Assembly (NCBI GenBank): GCA_030152225.1
Contig: JASLHL010000244.1
Span: 1-7,406 of the forward strand
Origin: Flavobacterium sp.
GTDB lineage: Bacteria; Bacteroidota; Bacteroidia; Flavobacteriales; Flavobacteriaceae
Direction: 5' to 3'
Length of the DNA stretch: 7,406 nucleotides
Shown: one piece after another, positions 1 to 5,278 of the stretch
Position numbering within the stretch: the first letter of the stretch is position 1
Layout of the letters: the number at the start of each line of letters is the position of its first letter
The notes under the pieces: model-generated
Databases searched by the model: none
The model's input: only the letters and a program-made list of their open reading frames with translations
What the model was told of the DNA's origin: nothing
Made by a program: the position numbers and the translations under genes

Positions 1-1020
1 ATTCGTTTTGTTGCTCCAGTTCAGGTTATTTTAGAAGACACACCAACGTTACAATTAGTAGCAGAAGCAAGTTCTTCTTTACCAGTGAGCTTCAGTATTG
101 ATAATGCTGCGGAACGCGAGATTGCAACAGTAACTACATCAGGTGAAATTCAATTCTTGAAACCTGGTTTTGTTACAGTAACCGCAAGTCAAGCAGGAAA
201 TGAAAACTACAATGCAGCACAATCAGTTTCTAGAAAAATAGAAGTGATTAGCAAAAATGCTTCTATCTTGAATTTAATTGTTGATAACGTTTCTTATGGT
301 AAAGTTGAAAAAGAAGTATACGTGACTATTGGTTGTGATAAAGCACAAGATGTCGTGGTAGTAGAAGTTGAAGTAGAAGAAGGAGCCACTGTACTACCAG
401 CGGATTACATTGAAGTTGCTGTTCGTGATTACGGCGTATATGAACAATTAATTACCGTAGTTTCTGCTCATGGAAATGAAGAAATCTACAAGGTAATTAT
501 AGAAAAACGCATACCAGCAGATCTAATTGTACACCAAAAATACGATAATGTACTTTTTGTAAACAACAACAAGGAAACCAACGGAGGTTATGTGTTTAGC
601 GCTTATGAATGGTTCAAAAATGGCGAGTCAGTAGGCAAGAAACAAGCATACTCTGCAGGAAAAGATAGCTCGAATATCTTAGATACAGGAGCAACTTACC
701 ATGTAGAGGTAACCCTACACAATGGCAAGAAAATTAGTAGCTGTCCAATTGTCGTTACAAGTAAATCAGAAAATAATCTAGGTTTATATCCAAATCCTGT
801 ACAGAAAAGTCAAATGTTGAATATTACAATTGATACACAAGTACAAGAGACAACAAGCTATATTATTTACGATATCAAAGGACAAACCATTAAGAGAGGT
901 CAAATTCAAAAAGGAGATATGCGTATTGAAATTCCAGCAACTGTTTCGTCAGGTTCTTATTTCTTAGTGATGAAAATTGATGGAAGCGAACATCGTGTTC
1001 AATTTATTGTAAAAGAATAA
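1..1020 (+). CDS. C-terminal part of a secreted T9SS cargo protein with Ig-like and cadherin-like domains (5' truncated)
   Basis: The frame is open from base 1 to the TAA at 1018-1020 (339 residues), so the gene begins upstream; the GTG at 85 is inside the domain and is not a start. Visible order: a bacterial Ig-like repeat (about residues 13-83, with the typical 'GFVTVTASQAGNENYNAA' ending), a cadherin-like beta-sandwich (about 86-170, opening 'NASILNLIV'), a further beta-rich module (about 173-255, with 'FSAYEWFKNGE', commonly found just before sorting domains), and a T9SS type A sorting domain (about 261-339, opening 'GLYPNPV' and ending 'GSYFLVMKIDG..RVQFIVKE'). In the known family such proteins cross the outer membrane through the type IX system, lose the C-terminal domain and are released or anchored at the surface. 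The enzymatic or adhesive part, if any, lies outside the window. Sorting-domain call is firm; overall function is unknown. Confidence 0.93.
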   Translation: MRFVAPVQVILEDTPTLQLVAEASSSLPVSFSIDNAAEREIATVTTSGEIQFLKPGFVTVTASQAGNENYNAAQSVSRKIEVISKNASILNLIVDNVSYGKVEKEVYVTIGCDKAQDVVVVEVEVEEGATVLPADYIEVAVRDYGVYEQLITVVSAHGNEEIYKVIIEKRIPADLIVHQKYDNVLFVNNNKETNGGYVFSAYEWFKNGESVGKKQAYSAGKDSSNILDTGATYHVEVTLHNGKKISSCPIVVTSKSENNLGLYPNPVQKSQMLNITIDTQVQETTSYIIYDIKGQTIKRGQIQKGDMRIEIPATVSSGSYFLVMKIDGSEHRVQFIVKE

Positions 1021-1046
1021 TCGATATTATTTTTAAACACAAGAGA

Positions 1047-1073
1047 GGGGGCATCCTCGATGCCCTCCTTTTT
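1047..1073 (+). terminator. Rho-independent terminator after the T9SS cargo gene
   Basis: A nine-pair GC-rich stem (1047-1055 with 1059-1067, one G-U pair) with a CTC loop is followed directly by T-rich sequence with five T at 1069-1073. It lies 27 bases after the stop codon and separates this gene from the barrel gene at 1112. Confidence 0.88.
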
Positions 1074-1111
1074 ATAAAAGGGTAATTTTTTTAATTAAAT
1101 TCAGATAAAAA

Positions 1112-1975
1112 ATGAAAAAATATATTGGTATTCTCACATTAGGGCTTTTAGTAGGTGGGTATCAACAAGCACAAGCACAATACAGCCGCTATTATTTTAA
1201 AGAACATGAAGTAGGGGTTAGTTTAAAAGCTGGGATGATACAAAACTACGGAAGCTTACCAGACCAAATTTCTAGTGATTTAAAGTTTAACACCGCTATT
1301 GGCTTACAATATGACTACTACCTAAATAGACAATGGAGTATAGGTATTGGTGGACAGTATGCTATGTATACTACTGACTTTAAGGCTACTAATTTAAAAG
1401 GTCAAAGTAATGAAATCGATTCAGAAAATGAGAAATTCATTTTTTCTTATGAGGGAAAAACGTTTAAAGAACAATGGAAGGTAAACCAGATCAATATTCC
1501 TTTAACGGTACAATATGTGGGTGAGGCAGAAACCGCTATTTATGTTCGAACAGGTGTTCAATATTCATTAATGATGAGTAGTAAACCTACCGTAACGTGG
1601 AATAATTTAGAAACTTCGGGATACTTTCCACAGTATAACTTACTGCTAAACGAAGATTTGCTATTTGCAGGATTCGGTCACCAAGATAAGGTGGAACACA
1701 AACCAGATATCGAATTAAAAGATCGCTGGGCTTGGATTGCTGAGGTTGGGGTTAAACACAATGTTAGAGAAAATCAAAATCTTTATATTGGAGTTTATTT
1801 CGATTTAGGCTTGAATAATCAAAAACCAAGTGTGAAAGAGACAAAAGAACACATCCTGGTATACAAAGCAGATATTGACAATGCGTTGGAGTACAACAGC
1901 ATTCAAGAGAGTTCAAAAGCAGTATTTAAAAACTATAGTTTTGGCATTCAGCTACGCTATGCCTTAGGATTATAG
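1112..1975 (+). CDS. Outer-membrane beta-barrel protein (PorT/OMP_b-brl-like), 287 aa
   Basis: The protein begins with a clear signal peptide: KK, a hydrophobic core (IGILTLGLLVGG), then AQA before QY, giving likely signal peptidase I cleavage after residue 22. The mature part alternates polar and aromatic/hydrophobic residues in short strands (for example 'WSIGIGGQYAMY', 'QINIPLTVQYV', 'LYIGVYFDLGL', 'YSFGIQLRYALGL'), typical of the small 8-stranded barrels common in Bacteroidota and annotated as PorT-family or OMP_b-brl proteins. The end on an amphipathic strand suits BAM-dependent outer-membrane insertion. The start at 1112 is the only one preceding the signal peptide; no Shine-Dalgarno is seen, which is usual here. 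A terminator separates it from the T9SS cargo gene, so joint transcription would need read-through. Barrel call is good; ligand or partner is unknown, and membership of PorT itself is not claimed. Confidence 0.88.
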   Translation: MKKYIGILTLGLLVGGYQQAQAQYSRYYFKEHEVGVSLKAGMIQNYGSLPDQISSDLKFNTAIGLQYDYYLNRQWSIGIGGQYAMYTTDFKATNLKGQSNEIDSENEKFIFSYEGKTFKEQWKVNQINIPLTVQYVGEAETAIYVRTGVQYSLMMSSKPTVTWNNLETSGYFPQYNLLLNEDLLFAGFGHQDKVEHKPDIELKDRWAWIAEVGVKHNVRENQNLYIGVYFDLGLNNQKPSVKETKEHILVYKADIDNALEYNSIQESSKAVFKNYSFGIQLRYALGL

Positions 1976-1996
1976 CTACGACTTGATAACTACGAC

Positions 1997-2034
1997 AAGT
2001 GCAACTGAGCAAAACTCAGTTGCACTTTTTTTTT
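1997..2034 (+). terminator. Strong Rho-independent terminator after the beta-barrel gene
   Basis: A perfect 13-bp stem (1997-2009 with 2015-2027), loop CAAAA, and a run of nine T at 2026-2034. It lies 21 bases after the stop of the barrel gene. Confidence 0.95.
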
Positions 2035-2040
2035 GAAGGT

Positions 2041-2343
2041 TATTCGTTAAGTAACGAACTTACACGTATTAGTTCCTTAATTTATAGCTACTTTGTTCGT
2101 GCTATTCTGGATGAAGAGGGATACCGTCCCTGTTTAGTGTATCAAAATAAATAGAACCCAAGTGATAGGCAAAATATAGAGATTGACAATCAGCTGCATC
2201 GTTTAGAACAAGGGGATGAACAAAATATAAAAAGAATAGCACCTCAATGGCGCGAAAATAAGTACACAGTAAAAGGAGAAAAGAATAAGCGAAAAATGCG
2301 ATATAAAGCTGAACGACAAGCGTTAAAAGATCAAAAAATGTAA
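2041..2343 (+). pseudogene. Possible decayed gene, unidentified
   Basis: The frame whose stop is the TAA at 2341-2343 reads as plausible protein from about 2041 and is broken by one TAG at 2152-2154. Before the TAG it gives 'RAILDEEGYRPCLVYQNK'; after it, a charged Lys/Gln/Glu-rich helix-like segment ('DNQLHRLEQGDEQNIKRI' then 'KRKMRYKAERQALKDQKM'). The other two + frames have more stops. There is no good start codon in frame before either segment. I do not recognise the family. It may be a gene relic, or merely AT-rich sequence that happens to read well. An 85-codon frame on the opposite strand (2102-2359) is Phe/Leu-rich and looks like its shadow. Confidence 0.3.
2043..2058. promoter_or_regulatory. 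Perfect 7+2+7 inverted repeat, possible operator
   Basis: TTCGTTA (2043-2049), AG, TAACGAA (2052-2058) is an exact palindrome lying just after the terminator at 1997-2034 and before a decayed-looking reading frame. There is no T-run after it, so it is not a terminator. A partial second copy of the right arm in inverted form (AGTTCCTTA, 2071-2079, against TAACGAACT, 2052-2060, one mismatch) lies nearby. The size and symmetry fit a site for a dimeric regulator, but the protein is unknown. Confidence 0.35.
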
Positions 2344-2349
2344 AAGTAA

Positions 2350-2379
2350 AAAAGAACAATGCAAAAATTGTCTTCTTTT
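2350..2379 (+). terminator. Weak terminator-like hairpin
   Basis: ACAAT (2356-2360) pairs with ATTGT (2367-2371) across a GCAAAA loop, and the stem continues through 2350-2355 with 2374-2379 after a two-base bulge, ending in TCTTTT. It lies directly after the decayed frame that stops at 2343. The stem is AT-rich and bulged, so the call is tentative. Confidence 0.25.
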
Positions 2380-2533
2380 GAATGTAATGGTCTATACTTT
2401 GTGTAATTATGCAAAAATCATATAAATAAAAGTGCTTTAGGACTATTTTTTACGATTTGTGGTAGGCTTTTTTGGTTTTGGTTGTTTTTTTGTATCTGAC
2501 TTCGAAAGGAGTTCTCTTTTATAATTAGATTCT

Positions 2534-2800
2534 ATGCAAAAAAAAATCACACCAGAAAGCTTGAATGGCATTGCTATAAAAGCTTCTTTAAAAAAATATG
2601 ATTCTATTATCACTAAATTAGAAAAAAGCGCACGCAAAGGAAAAAATGGGATTGTAATTAATTACATTCCGGATATTTTAGTAGTTAAGTTAAGGGAAGA
2701 GGGATATTATATTACGACCTATGTTAGAAAGAGATCTTGGTATATTTTTAGAAACAAAATGGTCCGGTATTATGTTGTTAAATTTAAAAAAGCAAGGTGA
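2534..2800 (+). CDS. Small basic hypothetical protein, 88 aa
   Basis: The protein begins MQKKITPESL, has a predicted helix (about residues 17-35, 'SLKKYDSIITKLEKSARKGK'), and then a strand-helix-strand pattern ('NGIVINYIP', 'DILVVKLREEGYYITTYV') with a basic, aromatic tail to residue 88. The arrangement 'helix, small-basic turn, strand, helix, L..EGY.I' resembles small uncharacterised phage or accessory proteins of Bacteroidota that I cannot name; this is a resemblance by eye only. There is no signal peptide, membrane segment or cysteine pattern. No clear ribosome site precedes the ATG; an AGGAG at 2508-2512 is too far upstream. It stands alone, with a terminator-like hairpin after it. A 64-codon frame on the opposite strand (2443-2637), with a Lys/Pro tail, overlaps its first third and is the alternative reading. 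Confidence 0.5.
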   Translation: MQKKITPESLNGIAIKASLKKYDSIITKLEKSARKGKNGIVINYIPDILVVKLREEGYYITTYVRKRSWYIFRNKMVRYYVVKFKKAR

Positions 2801-2829
2801 TAAACTAATTTTCAATAAAATCGCAACAG

Positions 2830-2865
2830 GAGAGTGAGCAATTCAACGTTGCTCGTTCTTGTTTT
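2830..2865 (+). terminator. Probable terminator after the small protein gene
   Basis: GAGCAA (2836-2841) pairs with TTGCTC (2849-2854), and the stem extends to 2830 and 2860 with three G-U pairs. TTGTTTT follows at 2860-2865. It lies 30 bases beyond the stop codon at 2800. The wobble pairs and short T-run make it weaker than the others. Confidence 0.45.
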
Positions 2866-2872
2866 AAATACA

Positions 2873-2900
2873 TTGAAAGCGAATTATTTTTTTTACCTTG
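2873..2900 (+). promoter_or_regulatory. Candidate flavobacterial promoter for the AraC-family regulator
   Basis: TTG at 2873-2875 is followed after 18 bases by TACCTTG at 2894-2900. This approaches the Bacteroidota primary-sigma pattern (TTG, about 17-21 bases, TAnnTTTG) but is one T short. It is 22 bases upstream of the ATG at 2923. No operator is evident. Confidence 0.35.
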
Positions 2901-2922
2901 TATTTCTATTTTCAAGTAAACT

Positions 2923-3777
2923 ATGTCTAAAGATCCTGCTATAAAAACCTATTCTTTTAATCCTTTACCTTTGGAAATAGAGGTAAAAGACTTAGCGTTT
3001 GTCAAAGCGGTTCCTCAAGTATTAGGGCAGCCCCATCGCGCTCAATTTTACCAAGTGCTATGGGTGAAGGAAGGTGTTTTTTCTGCTCGAGTTGACTTTA
3101 ACGAGATTCAGGTACAGGCAGATGAGATGCTCATTATATCCGCAGGTCAAGTGTGTGAATTTGATATCCAATGCACGTTTGAGGGACAATTAATTCTCTT
3201 TACGGATTCTTTCTTTAACAGAACAACAGAAGATGCTCATTTTTTGTACACCTCGTCCATCCTTAGTCCAGGCAATAGTAATAAAAAAGTCCCCCTTCGC
3301 ACTTGCTTTGCAGCAAGTGTACTGACGCTATTAGTACTTGAGCTTCAAAAAGAAGCTGATGATTTTCAAGGCGCTATTGCTCAAAATTACTTGCGTATTA
3401 TCTTGTTTGAAGCAGAAAGACAAGTAAAAAAGACCTATTCATCAATCAACCAAGGTATAGTTCAACGTTTTTACCATGCCGTGGAAAGCGCCTATACAAA
3501 AGAAAAAAGCACCCATTATTATGCGGATTTACTTGGCGTTTCTGAAAAAATATTGACCAGAGAGCTCAAAAAATCAACAGGAACAACACCCAAACTGTAC
3601 ATCGATGCGCGGGTTATCCTAGAAGCTAAGCGTTTATTGAGTTATAGTAATGAGTCCAGCAAGGCAATTGGTTTTTCACTCGGTTTTGAGGAACCCACAA
3701 ATTTCACCAAGTATTTTCGCAAACATGTACACCTTACCCCTCAAGCATTTAGAGAAGCAATAAAAGGAAAGAATTAA
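2923..3777 (+). CDS. AraC-family transcriptional regulator, 284 aa
   Basis: The N-terminal half has a cupin-like sensing domain (about residues 38-95: 'HRAQFYQVLWVKEGVFSARVDF' region, then 'LIISAGQVCEF'). The C-terminal half is a two-helix-turn-helix AraC/XylS DNA-binding domain: first helix-turn-helix at about 198-220 (YYADLLGVSEKILTRELKK, 'YAD.LGVS...L'), second at about 246-268 ('SKAIGFSLGFEEPTNFTKYFRK'), followed by the conserved 'TPQAFR' motif. Length is normal. Within Bacteroidota this architecture often sits beside a single enzyme gene that it controls. Here the next gene on the same strand, 103 bases downstream, is an NAD(P)-binding oxidoreductase, the likely target; no terminator lies between. 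The inducer cannot be read from the sequence. Confidence 0.95.
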   Translation: MSKDPAIKTYSFNPLPLEIEVKDLAFVKAVPQVLGQPHRAQFYQVLWVKEGVFSARVDFNEIQVQADEMLIISAGQVCEFDIQCTFEGQLILFTDSFFNRTTEDAHFLYTSSILSPGNSNKKVPLRTCFAASVLTLLVLELQKEADDFQGAIAQNYLRIILFEAERQVKKTYSSINQGIVQRFYHAVESAYTKEKSTHYYADLLGVSEKILTRELKKSTGTTPKLYIDARVILEAKRLLSYSNESSKAIGFSLGFEEPTNFTKYFRKHVHLTPQAFREAIKGKN

Positions 3778-3847
3778 AAACAGGTACAGGGCGCTGATTT
3801 ACCTTATTCTGGCACAAATGGATTAGCATAGCCTTTGACTAGATCCC

Positions 3848-3855
3848 TACTTTTG
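3848..3855 (+). promoter_or_regulatory. Candidate -7 element upstream of the broken oxidoreductase
   Basis: TACTTTTG matches the Bacteroidota -7 consensus TAnnTTTG exactly and lies 25 bases before the ATG at 3881. No TTG stands at the expected distance upstream, which would suit a promoter that needs an activator such as the adjacent AraC-type protein; that last step is inference. Confidence 0.4.
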
Positions 3856-3880
3856 TCTTTGTAATCGTACATATAAAAAG

Positions 3881-4531
3881 ATGAAAAATATCGTATTAAT
3901 TGGGGCAAGTGGGTTTGTTGGATCTGCAATTTTGGAAGAAGCTTTAAATCGAAATATACAGGTAACAGCCGTTGTTCGAAACCCTGAAAAGATTAAACTA
4001 TCGAATAAAAACCTAACATTGGTTGCTGCGGATGTTAGCAATGAAGCGCAAATGGCAGAGATTATAAAGGGAAAAGATGCTGTTATAAGCGCTTATAATC
4101 CTGGATGGGAGAGATCCGATAGCTATGAAGAAACGCTACGCGTGTATCCACGTATAGTACAAGGCACAAAAGAAGCAGGTGTTTCCCGTTTGTTAATTGT
4201 CGGTGGAGCCGGAACCTTATTTATAAAACCAGGGCTTCGCGTAGTAGATGCAGGAGTTATTCCATAAGAAATTATGGGAGGAGTACGATCGCTAGGGGAG
4301 TTTTATTTAAACACCCTATTGAATGAAGAAGACCTCGACTGGGTGTTTTTCTCTCCTGCAGGAAGTTTAGAACCTGGCGAACGAACAGGAGTTTACCGTC
4401 TTGGAAAAGATGATTTAATACGCAATGAAGCAGGCGAAAGCAAGATCTCTGTTGGTGATTATGCCAAAGCCATGATCGATGAATTGGAACATCCGAAGTA
4501 TCATCAAGAACGCTTTACGATCGGATATTAA
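3881..4531 (+). pseudogene. NAD(P)-binding Rossmann oxidoreductase (NmrA/YwnB-like SDR), interrupted by an in-frame TAA
   Basis: Read through, this is a 216-position atypical short-chain dehydrogenase of the NAD(P)H-binding family. The nucleotide site is G8-A-S-G-F-V-G14 after a first beta strand, R33 follows the second strand ('VVRNPEK', suggesting NADP preference), D51 lies in 'VAADV', and 'LLIVGGAGTL' marks the fifth strand. At 4265-4267 codon 129 is TAA. The reading frame continues without any shift as 'EIMGGVRSLGEFYL' and ends 'YHQERFTIGY' at 4531. Both halves together have normal length, so the lesion is one codon, for example from GAA, CAA or AAA. The first half (128 residues) lacks the substrate-binding part and the second half lacks the cofactor site; the ATG at 4274 is an unlikely start. 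Causes could be a recent nonsense mutation or a base-call error. It follows the AraC regulator and precedes a terminator. Confidence 0.85.
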
Positions 4532-4534
4532 TAC

Positions 4535-4569
4535 AAAAGGCAAGTTTGAATTCCAAACTTGCCTTTTTT
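4535..4569 (+). terminator. Strong Rho-independent terminator after the oxidoreductase
   Basis: A perfect 14-bp stem (4535-4548 with 4554-4567), loop AATTC, and six T at 4564-4569. It begins 4 bases after the stop codon and closes the AraC-oxidoreductase unit. Its A-run on the other side could also stop transcription coming from the opposite strand. Confidence 0.95.
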
Positions 4570-4588
4570 ATGGTAGGAAAAAATACCG

Positions 4589-4596
4589 TAATTTAG
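4589..4596 (+). promoter_or_regulatory. Weak candidate -7 element upstream of the Crp/Fnr gene
   Basis: TAATTTAG differs from TAnnTTTG at one base and lies 19 bases after the terminator T-run. No TTG is found at the right distance upstream, where the terminator stem itself lies. A transcript would start close to the annotated ATG, which may favour the second ATG at 4637. Confidence 0.22.
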
Positions 4597-4615
4597 TGGA
4601 GTTCATCCTGAATGA

Positions 4616-5209
4616 ATGAGCCTAAAAAATGTATGTATGTTTGAAAAATTTGATCCTTCCTCTACTTTAAGTCAGACTTTTATCGCTACCTATAGCCCTT
4701 ATTTTAGAGAAGAAGTATATCCTGCTAAAACCATTTTACTAGAAGAAGGGCAGGTGGCTACCAAAGTGTTTTGGGTTAAAAAAGGCTGTATGCGCGTTTG
4801 GTTGAATCACGAAGGGCAGGAAGTTACGTTTCAATTTTTTTTAGAAAACAGTATGGTATCCTCAATTGAGAGTTTTTGGAAAGGACAGCCAAGTAAATTT
4901 ACTTTAGAAACGATTGAACCCACAGTAGTTTGGGTGGCAGATAAGCACGATATTCAACCCCTATTAGAAGATTCTTTGAAACATCCTGAATACAGGGATC
5001 TGTTTATTGATGTAATTTTTCAACGCACGTTTGATTATGTCAATCACAGTCTTTCTTTTATACAATCAACACCAGAACAGCGTTACCTTAGGCTATTTGA
5101 GACTCGTCCTGAATTAATCAAGCGCATTCCTCAACATTATATTGCTTCTTATTTGGGGATTTCCAAAGTACACCTGAGTCGTTTAAAAAACAAATTACTC
5201 CGATCCTAA
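4616..5209 (+). CDS. Crp/Fnr-family transcriptional regulator, 197 aa
   Basis: The first domain (about residues 30-115) is a cyclic-nucleotide-binding-like jelly roll: 'YPAKTILLEEGQVATKVFWVKKGCMRVW' region, then 'ESFWKGQPSKFTLETIEPT', the phrase usual in Bacteroidota members. The canonical cAMP-binding segment (FGE...R.A) is absent, so a cAMP ligand is not supported. A long helix follows (about 117-148), then 'STPEQRYLRLFETRPELIKRIP' leading into a helix-turn-helix at about 171-194 ('IASYLGISKVHLSRLKNKL'), which binds DNA. There are no Fnr-type iron-sulfur cysteines. Residue 1 at 4616 gives MSLKNVC; the ATG at 4637 (MFEKFD, 190 aa) fits the usual family start better and may be the true one. 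The MDR reductase gene is 69 bases downstream with a palindrome in the gap, making it the obvious candidate target. Confidence 0.94.
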   Translation: MSLKNVCMFEKFDPSSTLSQTFIATYSPYFREEVYPAKTILLEEGQVATKVFWVKKGCMRVWLNHEGQEVTFQFFLENSMVSSIESFWKGQPSKFTLETIEPTVVWVADKHDIQPLLEDSLKHPEYRDLFIDVIFQRTFDYVNHSLSFIQSTPEQRYLRLFETRPELIKRIPQHYIASYLGISKVHLSRLKNKLLRS

Positions 5210-5212
5210 GAT

Positions 5213-5228
5213 GATAACAAATGTTATC
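5213..5228. promoter_or_regulatory. Perfect 7+2+7 palindrome, candidate operator of the MDR reductase
   Basis: GATAACA (5213-5219), AA, TGTTATC (5222-5228) is an exact inverted repeat in the short gap between the Crp/Fnr gene and the reductase gene. It lies 22 bases upstream of a possible -7 element (5250-5257), about where an activator or repressor of that promoter would bind. No T-run follows, so it is not a terminator. Crp/Fnr proteins bind palindromes of about this size, so the adjacent regulator is the natural candidate; this is inference. Confidence 0.45.
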
Positions 5229-5249
5229 GCTCGCTAGCACTGCTTAAAT

Positions 5250-5257
5250 TACTTTTA
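5250..5257 (+). promoter_or_regulatory. Candidate -7 element for the MDR reductase
   Basis: TACTTTTA differs from TAnnTTTG only in its last base and lies 22 bases before the ATG at 5279. No good TTG lies 17-21 bases upstream. Its position just downstream of the palindrome at 5213-5228 suggests regulated initiation. Confidence 0.3.
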
Positions 5258-5278
5258 CAACAACACAAAATCAAAGAT

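Noticed and set aside
2089..2101. TACTTTG near 2089 and TACTTTG near 2395 as -7 promoter elements
   Set aside because: Both are one base short between TA and TTTG, and neither has a TTG at a suitable distance upstream.
2102..2359. 85-codon frame on the - strand
   Set aside because: Phe/Leu/Tyr-rich low-complexity product arising opposite a Lys/Glu-rich frame; no sensible start region or family resemblance.
2358..2546. Three occurrences of ATGCAAAAA (near 2359, 2409 and 2534)
   Set aside because: AT-rich low-complexity sequence; irregular spacing and no longer shared flank, so not a meaningful repeat.
2443..2637. 64-codon frame on the - strand ending in a Lys/Pro-rich tail
   Set aside because: Its N-terminal half is antisense to the more protein-like 88-residue + strand gene. 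The tail is intriguing but may be the complement of T/G-rich noncoding sequence; kept only as an alternative.
3847..4041. 64-codon frame on the - strand
   Set aside because: Antisense shadow of the start of the Rossmann oxidoreductase.
4274..4531. Independent 85-residue protein starting at 4274
   Set aside because: It is the in-frame continuation of the oxidoreductase after the TAA at 4265-4267, begins in mid-domain and lacks the cofactor motif.
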